A stretch of 64,000 nt of DNA. It comes from Anaerolineae bacterium. Its GTDB lineage: Bacteria > Chloroflexota > Anaerolineae > Aggregatilineales > J027. The stretch covers positions 1-64,000 of the forward strand of contig JAIOHL010000157.1 of assembly GCA_019913005.1 (NCBI GenBank). Direction: 5' to 3'. Positions 34,788 through 43,458 of this stretch are shown one piece after another (the stretch's first letter is position 1; each line of letters opens with the position of its first letter). The translations under genes were made by a program, and so were the position numbers. A model generated the notes under the pieces. The model saw nothing but the letters and a program-made list of their open reading frames with translations. It made no database searches and was not told the DNA's origin.

Positions 34788-35585
34788 CTATTTCAAGTAT
34801 TGTTCAATTGCTTTCTTTGCGTCTGGCCCACCAATTCGGGATAAAACTTGATAGGCCATTTCTCGAACATCATCGTTTTGTCTCAAGTGCTGCAATGCTG
34901 TCGCCAACTTTGGCACAATTTCTTCACCGAGGTGTACTAATGCCCAACCTGCGTTAGATCGAACGCCGAAATCCACATCAAACATGGCATTCACCAGTGC
35001 ATCAGTCGCTCGTGAGTCATGGAGTTGATCTAATGTCCACGCTGCTGTGGCGCGGATTTCATGGTCGGGATCAGATAAGGCCTCTAATACTACTTCAAAC
35101 GCTTCACCAAGTCTCCTATTGCCAATTAACAGTAGGGTGCTTAAGCGTACATTCTTATTTGAAGCCTTCACATTTTTAATGATCTCTGCCAGAGATGCTT
35201 CTTTGCGGAAAGCATCGGCTGGAAATGATTTTAGTAATTTTTCAAATCCAGTTTGATAATCAGCTAAATCAATATATTGAATATGTCCAAGCACGTCGGG
35301 TATTACGCATGAATCCAGAATTACTGGAAGTATGCGCTTTTCTCGCTCTAGCGCAAAGGTGTATTCGTATCTTACATACTCTGATGCCAAAGCATGGGAA
35401 GACAAGAGCAGCAGAAAATAGGGACAGCGAATGATGGCTTGTTCTATTTCGACTGCCCATTTACTTCCCCCAAGAATATCCTGTAAATCCAACCAGACGG
35501 ATATACCTCGGAACTCTAAATCCTCGCGCAGTCGCACTGCAATGGCCTTATCTTTGCGAGAATATGAAATAAATACCTGATCCAT
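34788..35585 (-). CDS. TIR domain-HEAT repeat protein
   Basis: A 265-residue protein. Residues 1-125 are a TIR domain: MDQVFISYSRKDKAIAVRLREDLEFRGISVWLD, the WAVEIEQAIIRCPYFLLLLSSHALASEYVRYEYTFAL core and RILPVILDS. Residues about 130-265 are HEAT/PBS-type repeats (LEALSDPDHEIRATAAWTLDQLHDSRATDALVNAMFDVDFGVRSNAGWALVHLG). TIR domains either assemble signalling complexes or cleave NAD+; E46 or E48 could be the catalytic acid, but the alignment is ambiguous. The gene sits 9 bases after the beta-helix lipoprotein and 19 bases before the GT39 gene, inside a glycan operon, which is an odd place for a defence-type protein. Confidence 0.9.
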   Translation of the reverse strand: MDQVFISYSRKDKAIAVRLREDLEFRGISVWLDLQDILGGSKWAVEIEQAIIRCPYFLLLLSSHALASEYVRYEYTFALEREKRILPVILDSCVIPDVLGHIQYIDLADYQTGFEKLLKSFPADAFRKEASLAEIIKNVKASNKNVRLSTLLLIGNRRLGEAFEVVLEALSDPDHEIRATAAWTLDQLHDSRATDALVNAMFDVDFGVRSNAGWALVHLGEEIVPKLATALQHLRQNDDVREMAYQVLSRIGGPDAKKAIEQYLK

Positions 35586-35594
35586 GCGGGGCTT

Positions 35595-37364
35595 TTATTC
35601 CTCATTGTATTCAAACGCACCAATATCCGGGCCATCCCCACTATAGGGCAAATTCACTGGGGTGTTCACATCCCATTCAATCTCACGATCTACTGTAATG
35701 AGATTGGTGGCATAATCAATTGCCACGATTTTGACCGTTTCATTACCGACCACAATTGTATCGGCTTCGATCATCCCTTTGTAGCCATCATGAAAATATC
35801 CGGCATCCTCTACTACAATTTCAGTCCCTGCTCCAGCCTCTTTGGTGACGGTCAAGGCAACCCCGGCATCAATCGCGGGAGAATCTGGCTGTAAGGTTAG
35901 GTCAAAGTCATTATTGGACGTATCGTAGGTGGTGAATAACGGGTCGCCTTCGATATTGCCATAAAACACATCGGGATACTTTTCATTAAACCACGCAGCA
36001 TTGGCATCGCCGACCTCTGATACAAAAATGGGGCAGTTGCCCTCGCCGTTACCCGTATTTTGTAGACTCACTTCGCAGGCCTCAGCGCGTGGACTTTCGA
36101 TCAAATTGCCCGCGATGACTGTACCTGCAAATGGTGGGTTATTCTGGTCCCCCGTCACATTCAGTGATAGCTGATGTACTGCGCCCCCTTGACCGGGCAG
36201 ATTGCCATAAATGATGTTATTTTTGACGACCTCATCATGCAGTTCCGTTTCGAGGCCGTGATTGGTAATGGTGACCCCCGTGCCCTCGTATTCAAATTGT
36301 TCTAACCCATTGTTGATAATCGTGTTGTTATAGATATGGGTGTCATAATCACGCAGGGCATAGTTGCCAAAAACGGTAATGATGAAGCCAAGATGGTCAG
36401 AATTGCGAATCACGTTATAGCGGAAAATGGTACTGACCGATGTTCCCTCATACCCTAGGCCACCATGTTCAGTGGAAGAGTGCTTGGAGCGGATAAATTG
36501 ATTATGCTCGATTAGGTTGCCAATAGCAGGCCATTCCGTGCCAGCGGGTTCATCACCGGGGTTCGTAAACCACGCAACATAGATCCCCTTCTGCCAATCG
36601 TTGTCGAATACGTTGTTGCGGATAATGTTATAGGGTGCGTTGACGATAATGCAACCCTGTGCCCCATAGGTAAACACATTACCTTCAATGAGGTTGTAGC
36701 CGCCTTGTTCCTCGTTCCCATTGATACCAATATGATTACCTTCTTGGTCGCCGTTTTCATAACGTCCCCAGTGATCGAAGGTGGAATTTAGGATTTTGTT
36801 GAACGAGCTATAACGCAGGCGCACTCCCCAAAAATCACGCATCTTGTCGGCTGGATATTCGAGGTTCAAAAATTGCATGTTTTGGAGTGTAATATGGTTG
36901 CTATGGTCTATCCACGCCCAATTTGAGCGCGGGTGCAGCACCCGCAGGCCATCAATCACGATGTATTCAAGGTTTTGTACCTCAATCAGCCGCATAATGA
37001 ATTCTTGCCCATCTAAAATGGGAGTTTCATTTTCGTAGGCTTGATAGGTGATGGGAGCTTCTTCTGTGCCGGAACGCAAGGGCACAAGCGGTTCATAATA
37101 CGTGCCATCACGAATGATGATCGTGTCTCCCGGAATAGCCTCTTGGGTGGCTTTACGTAGGGTAGCCCAAGGCTCTTCCAATGAACCGGGGTTATCGTCC
37201 GACCCATCCGGCGATACATAGAACGTGCCTGCTTGGGTGCGGTCTTGGGCGATTACGAGGTCGTTGTCGCAGCCTGTCAGCCCTAACAGCGTTACAAAGA
37301 AAACGAACAGTGTAATTATCCGAAATAAAAAATGTCTTTGATTGAGCATTTTTGTATGAGCCAT
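35595..37364 (-). CDS. lipoprotein with right-handed parallel beta-helix (polysaccharide lyase/epimerase-like)
   Basis: A 589-residue exported protein. The N-terminus has a hydrophobic stretch ending in LLGLTGC, a lipobox with the Cys to be lipidated. GTFYVSPDGSDDNPGSLEEPWATLRKATQEAIPGDTIIIRDGTYYE is the DUF1565 opening of right-handed beta-helix enzymes. Many short Asn/Ile repeats follow (YNLIEGNVFTYGAQGCIIVNAPYNIIRNNVFDN; IYNNTIINN). The fold is shared by family PL6 lyases and mannuronan C5-epimerases. With an AlgD-like enzyme in the same locus, action on a mannuronate-containing polymer is possible but unproven. ATG at 37364 is preferred; 37406 and 37349 are alternatives. Confidence 0.85.
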   Translation of the reverse strand: MAHTKMLNQRHFLFRIITLFVFFVTLLGLTGCDNDLVIAQDRTQAGTFYVSPDGSDDNPGSLEEPWATLRKATQEAIPGDTIIIRDGTYYEPLVPLRSGTEEAPITYQAYENETPILDGQEFIMRLIEVQNLEYIVIDGLRVLHPRSNWAWIDHSNHITLQNMQFLNLEYPADKMRDFWGVRLRYSSFNKILNSTFDHWGRYENGDQEGNHIGINGNEEQGGYNLIEGNVFTYGAQGCIIVNAPYNIIRNNVFDNDWQKGIYVAWFTNPGDEPAGTEWPAIGNLIEHNQFIRSKHSSTEHGGLGYEGTSVSTIFRYNVIRNSDHLGFIITVFGNYALRDYDTHIYNNTIINNGLEQFEYEGTGVTITNHGLETELHDEVVKNNIIYGNLPGQGGAVHQLSLNVTGDQNNPPFAGTVIAGNLIESPRAEACEVSLQNTGNGEGNCPIFVSEVGDANAAWFNEKYPDVFYGNIEGDPLFTTYDTSNNDFDLTLQPDSPAIDAGVALTVTKEAGAGTEIVVEDAGYFHDGYKGMIEADTIVVGNETVKIVAIDYATNLITVDREIEWDVNTPVNLPYSGDGPDIGAFEYNEE

Positions 37365-37432
37365 TTTTCCAGTGCTTTCTATCTGAAGGACAGTACGCGC
37401 AGGCATCTGACGATGATTAGTCTCATCATAAA

Positions 37433-37457
37433 GGGCAGGTATTTATACAACCTGCCC
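37433..37457 (-). terminator. intrinsic terminator after the DegT-family gene
   Basis: GGGCAGGT (37433-37440) and ACCTGCCC (37450-37457) form a perfect 8-base stem with a 9-base loop; on the minus strand it is followed by TTTAT. It lies in the 142-base gap between the aminotransferase stop and the beta-helix gene start, so these two genes may not share all transcripts. Confidence 0.65.
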
Positions 37458-37506
37458 CTATCAGTATCTATTGTTAATTTATGCCTGCGGTTGATTTTAC
37501 CACCAA

Positions 37507-38619
37507 TCAGGCAGGCACGGCGGCGAGAAATTCTTTCACCTGTGTGGCGACATATTCGACCTGTTCAGCCGTCATATCGGGGAACATGGGCAGCGACACA
37601 ATTTGGTCGGCCTGTTCGTCGGTAATCGGGAAGTCGCCCTTCTTATAGCCGAGGTCTGCATAGAAGGGTTGCAGATGAACCGGAATTGGGTAGTGAATGG
37701 CTGTGCCGACGCCACGTTCGGATAGGAATTTCTGCAATTCGTCGCGGCGCGGGGTGCGGATCACGTACAGATGGAACACATGCGTGTACCCTTCGGGTGT
37801 GATGGGGGTCACAACGTCGCTACCCGCGAACAATTCATTGTAGAGCTTGGCGGCACGGCGTCGGCCTTCGCTCCACGAATCCAGATGGCGCAGTTTCACG
37901 CGCAGGGCAGCCGCCTGAATCGAGTCCAGACGGTGATTGAAGGGTTCCAGTTCATGGACATATTTGACCTTCGAGCCGCAGTTGCGCAGCATCTTGATCT
38001 TGTCCACAACCTTTTCATCATTCGTGACCATAATGCCAGCATCCCCTAACGCACCGAGATTCTTGGTGGGGTAGAAGCTGAAGGCGGCCACATGCCCAAA
38101 TGACCCCATGCGCTTGCCTTTGTAGGTTGCGCCATGTGCCTGAGCCACGTCTTCCAATACGATCAGATTCCGACGATTGGCGATTTCCATAATCGGGTCC
38201 ATGTCGGAGGGCAGACCATAGAGGTGTACCGGAATGATGGCGCGGGTACGGGGGGTAATGGCGTCTTCAATCAGGTTGGGATCAATCGTGTAGGTGTCGG
38301 GGTTGATGTCCACCGGCACAACCTTAGCCCCGGCGAAGGTCACAGCCGCTGCCGTCGCCACAAAGGTATTGGCAGGGATAATTACTTCGTCGCCCTCGCC
38401 GATGTCATAGGCACGCAGGCATAGTTCGAGCGCGGTTAGGCCATTGTCCACGCCCACCGCGTATTTGGTGCCAATATAGGCCGCATATTCTTCTTCGAGT
38501 CCAGCAACATCTTTGCCCAGAATAAAATCGCCGCGATCCAGTACCGCCAGCATAGCTTCGGCCAGTTCATCACGAATGGGGCGGTGCATGGTTTGCAGGT
38601 CTACAAAAGGGACTTTCAC
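37507..38619 (-). CDS. DegT/DnrJ/EryC1/StrS-family sugar aminotransferase
   Basis: A 370-residue PLP enzyme. Opens VPFVDLQTMHRPIRDELAEAMLAVLDRGDFILGKDVAGLEEEYAAYIGTKYAVGVDNG; the PLP Lys is in FSFYPTKNLGALGDAGIM, and IIPVHLYGLPSDMDPI and LEDVAQAHGATYKG are conserved cofactor-binding segments. It would transaminate a keto-sugar nucleotide to an amino sugar. The start is GTG at 38619 with AAGGAG six bases upstream. A Gfo/Idh/MocA oxidoreductase, the enzyme type that makes 3-keto sugars for such aminotransferases, is encoded just upstream, so the pair probably acts in sequence. Confidence 0.93.
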   Translation of the reverse strand: MKVPFVDLQTMHRPIRDELAEAMLAVLDRGDFILGKDVAGLEEEYAAYIGTKYAVGVDNGLTALELCLRAYDIGEGDEVIIPANTFVATAAAVTFAGAKVVPVDINPDTYTIDPNLIEDAITPRTRAIIPVHLYGLPSDMDPIMEIANRRNLIVLEDVAQAHGATYKGKRMGSFGHVAAFSFYPTKNLGALGDAGIMVTNDEKVVDKIKMLRNCGSKVKYVHELEPFNHRLDSIQAAALRVKLRHLDSWSEGRRRAAKLYNELFAGSDVVTPITPEGYTHVFHLYVIRTPRRDELQKFLSERGVGTAIHYPIPVHLQPFYADLGYKKGDFPITDEQADQIVSLPMFPDMTAEQVEYVATQVKEFLAAVPA

Positions 38620-38667
38620 TGTTAGCTCCTTGATTTTTTAAAACAGATGGTTGTTCATATTGAAACG

Positions 38668-38695
38668 GGCCACTGAATTAACTTGAATAGTGGCC
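38668..38695 (-). other. intercistronic hairpin
   Basis: GGCCACT (38668-38674) and AGTGGCC (38689-38695) make a perfect 7-base stem with a 14-base loop between the oxidoreductase and aminotransferase genes. The following T-run on the minus strand is short, so it may be a weak terminator or a processing site. Confidence 0.45.
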
Positions 38696-38707
38696 TGTTC
38701 AATGAAT

Positions 38708-39745
38708 TCACATGGTTGGTACAAATGTGCCGTTTTGGATTTTTACGCTGACACCATCATTGTGCAGAGAATGGTCGAGGGCTTCCAAAATCCGCACCAC
38801 CCGTGTACCCACTTCACCGTCACTTTGGGGCGACTTGCTGTTGACGATGCAGTCCACAAAGTGGCGGCATTCCACACGCAGGGGTTCTTCAAATTTCACA
38901 TAGGGTATGACTACATCGCCGTAACGATAGCTGAATTGGAAGTCACTGAAGCTGGTGGCATAGGCGGGGGCTTCCACACCTTTGTCATAAATCTTCAGTT
39001 TTTCTAGTGGCTCAATATCGTCATAGACCACCATCTTTTTGCTGCCAACCACTGTGATACGGCGTACCTTGTTGGGGTCGAGCCAGCTAACATGGATTTG
39101 GGCGGTGATGTTGTTCGGGAATTTGAGGTGAAGATAAGCTACATCGTGGTTGTCGAGGTGGACGCAGGTTGCACCTTGCGCGGCGACGCTGGAAGGGTCA
39201 GTGCCCAAGAGGTAGAGCAGGATGGAAATATCGTGTGGGGCTAAATCCCACATCACATTCATCGTGCGCTGATACAGCCCCAAATTGACACGCACCATGT
39301 TGACATAATAAATGTCTCCAAAATCGGGGCTGGTGATAATGTCACGGAGGGCGCGGACAGCAGGATTATATTCAAAAGTGTGCCCGACCATGAGTATCAG
39401 ATTTTTCTGGCGGGCGATTTCAATTAGGTCTTCACCATCACGGCTGCTGAGGGTGAGCGGTTTTTCGACTAGGATATGCAGGCCGTTTTCCAAACATTCC
39501 TTCGCCAGTGCATAATGGCTGGCAGGAGGGGTCGCAATCACTACCGCATCAAGGCCCATGTTAAAGAGTTCTTTGTAATTTTTGGTGATGGCGATGCCCG
39601 GATAAGCTGATTTGATTTGATTTAGACGCTCTTCGCGGAGATCGGCAACCGCAACAACATTGGCTGTGGGAAGTTCATTCAGGTTACGGGTCAGGTTTGG
39701 CCCCCAATAACCAAAGCCGATAATCCCAACATTTATTTGAGTCAT
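38708..39745 (-). CDS. Gfo/Idh/MocA-family oxidoreductase
   Basis: A 345-residue NAD(P)-dependent sugar dehydrogenase. The Rossmann start is INVGIIGFGYWGPNLTRNLNELPTANVVAVADL and the catalytic Lys lies in the conserved ENGLHILVEKPLTLS. The C-terminal alpha/beta domain includes MWDLAPHDISILLYLLGTDPSSV with the family His/Asp. In WlbA/BplA-type systems these enzymes oxidise a UDP-sugar to the 3-keto form for the next aminotransferase, which is exactly the next gene here. GAGGG precedes the ATG. Exact sugar unknown. Confidence 0.92.
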   Translation of the reverse strand: MTQINVGIIGFGYWGPNLTRNLNELPTANVVAVADLREERLNQIKSAYPGIAITKNYKELFNMGLDAVVIATPPASHYALAKECLENGLHILVEKPLTLSSRDGEDLIEIARQKNLILMVGHTFEYNPAVRALRDIITSPDFGDIYYVNMVRVNLGLYQRTMNVMWDLAPHDISILLYLLGTDPSSVAAQGATCVHLDNHDVAYLHLKFPNNITAQIHVSWLDPNKVRRITVVGSKKMVVYDDIEPLEKLKIYDKGVEAPAYATSFSDFQFSYRYGDVVIPYVKFEEPLRVECRHFVDCIVNSKSPQSDGEVGTRVVRILEALDHSLHNDGVSVKIQNGTFVPTM

Positions 39746-39781
39746 TCGTTCCCTCGCTTTTACAATTGATGATAATAACTA

Positions 39782-39887
39782 TGGAGTGCCCCACTCCAAT
39801 TATAAGCCATAGACAAGATAGAACAGAAACATAACCCCCATTTTTCATGTATTTTTCGGTCTTGCGCCGATTTTCACGATGATGTGA
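39782..39887. other. gap with two small dyads (39746-39932)
   Basis: The 187-base gap between the sugar transferase and the oxidoreductase has no visible gene. TGGAGTG-CCC-CACTCCA at 39782-39798 is a perfect 7-base hairpin about 40 bases upstream of the oxidoreductase ATG. TCAC-N6-GTGA at 39874-39887 is a second dyad. Either could be a protein site; no terminator with a T-tract is evident. Confidence 0.35.
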
Positions 39888-39932
39888 GGGTCAATGTTTT
39901 AGTTGCGAAATGAGCTAGAGAAGGGTTGAAAA

Positions 39933-40694
39933 TTAGAACCCGCCGCGTCCGAAGATCATCACGAGGGGGGTCTTGAGAATCAGCTTCATATCGGTCATCA
40001 GCGACTGGCTTTGGATATATTCAATGTCCAGCTTGCACATCCCATCAAAATCGGCGGCGCTGCGGGCACTCACCTGCCACGGCCCAGTGATTCCAGCGAC
40101 AGCCTGTAGCCGCTGCTTGTGCCATGCCTCATATTCTTCCACTTCGTAGGGGATGCAGGGACGCGGGCCAACCAGTGTCATCTCACCTTTGAGCACGTTG
40201 ATGAATTGCGGCAGTTCGTCCAAACTGGTCTTGCGCAGGAACTTGCCAATCAAGGTGACACGTGGGTCTTTGATGATTTTCTTGATCTCAGCGTTCTCCG
40301 TACCATTAATGGCTGCCATTGCCGCCGCATCATTTTTGATGAAGGCTTTCATGAAGGCTTGGTGCATCTCGCTGGAGGCATCTTTGTACATGGTGCGGAA
40401 CTTGTAGCAGGTGAAGGTCACGACATCAAACTCCGCCTTGCCATTCACAATACGACGACGACGAGCAGTGACCCGTTCCTGAGCAAAGATGGCCGAACCG
40501 GGGGTTTCGATTTCGATCAACATGGCAATAATGAGCATCGGGATACCTGCGATGAGCAATACCAAGCTGGCCGCCACAATATCAATGGCACGTTTGGTCA
40601 CGAAATAGAGATAGGTCTTGAGGTTGGCTGCCCATGTTGCAGCTTGCTCAGTGGCTAAATTCCAATTGTTGGTATTTTCTTTTCTGAGCTGCAT
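39933..40694 (-). CDS. initiating sugar-phosphate transferase (bacterial sugar transferase family)
   Basis: About 253 residues from the ATG at 40694, which follows GGGGGAA; a TTG at 40799 would add 35 residues. A single membrane segment is at [29 protein letters not shown], and the catalytic domain has the family hallmarks [35 protein letters not shown] and [32 protein letters not shown]. It attaches the first sugar-1-phosphate to undecaprenyl phosphate at the cytoplasmic membrane face and so starts repeat-unit synthesis. There is only one strong hydrophobic segment, like the short PglC-type rather than the five-helix WbaP-type enzymes. Confidence 0.92.
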   Translation of the reverse strand: MQLRKENTNNWNLATEQAATWAANLKTYLYFVTKRAIDIVAASLVLLIAGIPMLIIAMLIEIETPGSAIFAQERVTARRRRIVNGKAEFDVVTFTCYKFRTMYKDASSEMHQAFMKAFIKNDAAAMAAINGTENAEIKKIIKDPRVTLIGKFLRKTSLDELPQFINVLKGEMTLVGPRPCIPYEVEEYEAWHKQRLQAVAGITGPWQVSARSAADFDGMCKLDIEYIQSQSLMTDMKLILKTPLVMIFGRGGF

Positions 40695-40821
40695 CTCGAA
40701 TTCCCCCGTAAAGCGTTTTTTCAAATACTGTTTGATTTCTAAGTCAAAATCATCATACGACCTCGCCCTTGCAGGTGGACTTACGAACGCGATTTGCAAC
40801 TTACAGTCGCCTTTCGCTAAA

Positions 40822-40834
40822 ACGAAATTTTCGT
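40822..40834. promoter_or_regulatory. operator-like dyad upstream of the sugar transferase
   Basis: ACGAAA-T-TTTCGT is a perfect 6-1-6 dyad in the AT-rich region upstream of the initiating transferase gene. No clear promoter hexamers were found next to it. Confidence 0.35.
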
Positions 40835-40908
40835 AAAGAAATCTGGGAGAGTAGGGGGAGATAGAGAGACGAAAACGGGGGATGTTTAAAAAGTGGCTAA
40901 ATTTACAT

Positions 40909-40948
40909 AAAAACCCATCCCTGTTTTAGTAATAGTTGGGATGGGTTT
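40909..40948 (-). terminator. strong intrinsic terminator
   Basis: AAACCCATCCC (40911-40921) pairs with GGGATGGGTTT (40938-40948), an 11-base stem around a 16-base loop, with T-tracts available on both strands. It is placed to end transcription of the minus-strand genes upstream (Nudix-CapK fusion and its neighbours) before the sugar transferase unit. Confidence 0.8.
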
Positions 40949-40985
40949 TGGTCTTATTGGGCGGGATTTGTGTTTGTAAGGTTAC

Positions 40986-41015
40986 CCTTGCAAACTTAAC
41001 CCAAACTTTGCAAGG
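40986..41015. repeat. inverted repeat next to the Nudix-CapK stop codon
   Basis: CCTTGCAAA (40986-40994) and TTTGCAAGG (41007-41015) are perfect 9-base arms with a 12-base loop, six bases past the stop codon of the Nudix-CapK gene. No T-tract follows, so it may protect the RNA 3' end upstream of the terminator at 40909-40948. Confidence 0.5.
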
Positions 41016-41021
41016 CCAAAC

Positions 41022-43424
41022 CTAAATCTCTTGGTTGGCTCGTTCGCGCAGATTTAGTTTTTGCTCCAAAACACGATGTTTGCCACGCGAAGTGCGGGCG
41101 ATTTCATCCACAAATACTACTTTGACATTCATTTGTCCCCGGAATTTGAGATTGAAAATATCCAAGATGCGCTGGGTGTCTACTTCGGAATATCCTTGCA
41201 ACCGGACAATCCGCAGCACCAATTCGCCCTGCTTTTCCTGCATAAATTGATATTGGGCCACATTTTGGAATGTATTAGCGTGGACATTCAGCGATGTGAC
41301 GGATACCAAATGGTTGTCGGCGGTTAGCACCACTTCATTTTGCCAGCGACCCACAATATCCTCAATCATGGGGGTGTGGTGACCCGAGGTAGAGGGATGA
41401 TCGGAAAAACGGGCCACGTCATCCAATTGATATCGGATAAACGGCATACAATGAGTATCAAGGCCTGTTCCGGTGATAAATCCACTTTTACCCTCGCCAA
41501 CTGGGTTGCCTTCTTCGTCAGTCAGTTCGAGAATGCCATATTCCATGCTGACCAAATAGCCCTCGCCGGGGACGGCCTCTACCGCGTCGCAAGCCCGTTC
41601 CGACTGCCCATAGCCTGCTAAGACGGTGCAATTGAATGCTTGCCCAATGGCTTCACGTTGAGCAGGGTAGAGATTTTCGCTTTCGCATAGGATCGCGTTG
41701 GGACGGATGTCAGTAATCTTATGTTCCAGCATGTAACGGGCTACCATTTCGAGCACGGATGGGAAGCCCTGAATATATTTCGGCTTGAAGCTCCGCAGCA
41801 TGTCCACATAGTCGGCGAATGTTTCTTCGCTGAGATGGAACAGTGACAGTATCAGCGAATTTTCGTCGGCGATGTAATCCCACCATGCGAGGTTGCCGTG
41901 TTTATCCAGATGTTTCATGGGGGTAGAGCGCCGCATATACACCAGTGGGTCGCCAAATTTATAACCAACCCAACTCCACTGGCGATACATAAAGGCTTCT
42001 TCGTGGGGGACAGTGACTTCGCGCTGATGATAGAAACCAAGCGGCATCCCGGTTGTGCCACCCGTCATCATAAAATACAACTGGTCGGCGGGTACATTGG
42101 TGGCGACGAGTTCCCGCACGTTATTACGAACGTCCTCTTTGCGCAGGACAGGTAGTTTCAGCAGGTCGTCCAGCGTTTTGAAATCGGCAGGCTTTAATTT
42201 ACGCTCGTCCATAATGCGCCGATAGTAAGGCACATACTCATAGGAATGGGTGATGAGATTTTGCATCCGCTCGACTTGCAGGGCTTCCAATTGTTCGCGT
42301 GACCACCATTGCGTTTCCAAAAGCTGCTCATACCATTTGAGAAATTCGGGATGATCCCAGACCCAATGGCGTGAACGCATCCGCACCACTTTTCCATAAG
42401 CGCGGCGTACAGGCAGGGGAAGATTTTTGCGCCATTCTTTGAGACGGGCCTTAAAATCTTTCTCATCCACCTCGACCTTTTGCGGCACAAAACCTTTCGG
42501 TAGTGGTAACTTAACGCCGTGCGCTGTTTCCCATTGCAGATGTTGACTGACCGCCTCTTCACCAAATGTATTGACCAGTGCTAACCAACAGCACACCCAA
42601 TCGCCGGGACACCATTTGTCCTCGGCCAGCATCTTGGTCATGTCTACCACATTGAAGGGCACAAACGACAAGTCCTCAAATTCTTCGCTGCCTTCCAATG
42701 CCTGTTTATAGGTTTCGTTTAACTGCTCAACGGTGAGCATGGTTTCAGCAATGCCGAGTAATTCAGGTTCACCCGTGCGTGTATCCACCCCGATGCCTAA
42801 AAAGCGGACGGCTTCAAGGGGGAGGCGAAACCCTAATTCTTCGGAGATTTCACGTTGGGCCGTCACAAATGGGCTGGGGCGCAAAGAGGTATGGTCGCTG
42901 TCACGGTCAACCGCCAGACGCATCGCCCCGCCGCCGGAGGCTTGTAGGGCACCTTGATCGAAGGCTACATGATCGCTGCGGCGCGGAATGAGGGTCATGC
43001 CAGATGGCTTGCTGACCAGCACAATCATAACCGACATCGAATTTGCCAGCGGTGAGTTCTCAACATCGGCAATATCTTTGACATATTTATTGCGGATGGT
43101 GTCGCCGTTTTGCAGCAGTTGGCGGTCAAGCGCAAGATTGGTCGAGACGAAATCGAAGTAGTTGGAACGCTGCAAAAAGAGATGCAGGTTTGGCCCATCT
43201 GTACCATTTTCAATTGCAAATCGCTTAAGGCGATACGAGGGTTCGTTAGTTAGCTCAAAGCCGAGAGCCTTGACGCGCTCTTGCACAATCTCCATTCGCA
43301 AGGCCGCAACTTCTTCCGGGATGGCATGGGGCGCATCCAGATATTCGCTGATGACATGCTGAATATCAAAGCTCAGTTTGCCATCACCCATAAGCAGCTT
43401 AAAGGGAATTTGCACGTTTTTCAT
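41022..43424 (-). CDS. Nudix domain-CapK/PaaK-like adenylate ligase fusion
   Basis: An 800-residue protein with two enzymatic parts. In the N-terminal 330 residues, ASGGGAMRLAVDRD.. then TAQREISEELGFRL fits the Nudix box core R-E-x-x-E-E-x-G. The remaining 450 residues are a CapK/PaaK-type adenylate-forming domain: QLYFMMTGGTTGMPLGFYHQRE (phosphate loop), LCESENLYPAQREAIGQAFNCTVLAGYGQSERACDAVEAVPGEGYLVSMEYG, then FIRYQLDDVARF. CapK-type enzymes activate a carboxylate for transfer and are found in capsule loci. The fusion to a Nudix domain is unusual. It is followed by a strong terminator and probably ends the transcript that starts with the SDR at 46557. Confidence 0.87.
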   Translation of the reverse strand: MKNVQIPFKLLMGDGKLSFDIQHVISEYLDAPHAIPEEVAALRMEIVQERVKALGFELTNEPSYRLKRFAIENGTDGPNLHLFLQRSNYFDFVSTNLALDRQLLQNGDTIRNKYVKDIADVENSPLANSMSVMIVLVSKPSGMTLIPRRSDHVAFDQGALQASGGGAMRLAVDRDSDHTSLRPSPFVTAQREISEELGFRLPLEAVRFLGIGVDTRTGEPELLGIAETMLTVEQLNETYKQALEGSEEFEDLSFVPFNVVDMTKMLAEDKWCPGDWVCCWLALVNTFGEEAVSQHLQWETAHGVKLPLPKGFVPQKVEVDEKDFKARLKEWRKNLPLPVRRAYGKVVRMRSRHWVWDHPEFLKWYEQLLETQWWSREQLEALQVERMQNLITHSYEYVPYYRRIMDERKLKPADFKTLDDLLKLPVLRKEDVRNNVRELVATNVPADQLYFMMTGGTTGMPLGFYHQREVTVPHEEAFMYRQWSWVGYKFGDPLVYMRRSTPMKHLDKHGNLAWWDYIADENSLILSLFHLSEETFADYVDMLRSFKPKYIQGFPSVLEMVARYMLEHKITDIRPNAILCESENLYPAQREAIGQAFNCTVLAGYGQSERACDAVEAVPGEGYLVSMEYGILELTDEEGNPVGEGKSGFITGTGLDTHCMPFIRYQLDDVARFSDHPSTSGHHTPMIEDIVGRWQNEVVLTADNHLVSVTSLNVHANTFQNVAQYQFMQEKQGELVLRIVRLQGYSEVDTQRILDIFNLKFRGQMNVKVVFVDEIARTSRGKHRVLEQKLNLRERANQEI

Positions 43425-43458
43425 TCTGCAATTTTTCCTATATGGAGATTATTGAACC

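Noticed and set aside
34788-35585. Claiming an active TIR NADase
   Set aside because: The acidic residues at 46 and 48 do not clearly align with the catalytic Glu of known NADases.
39874-39887. CRP-type binding site
   Set aside because: Arms are TCAC-N6-GTGA, the reverse order of the TGTGA-N6-TCACA consensus.
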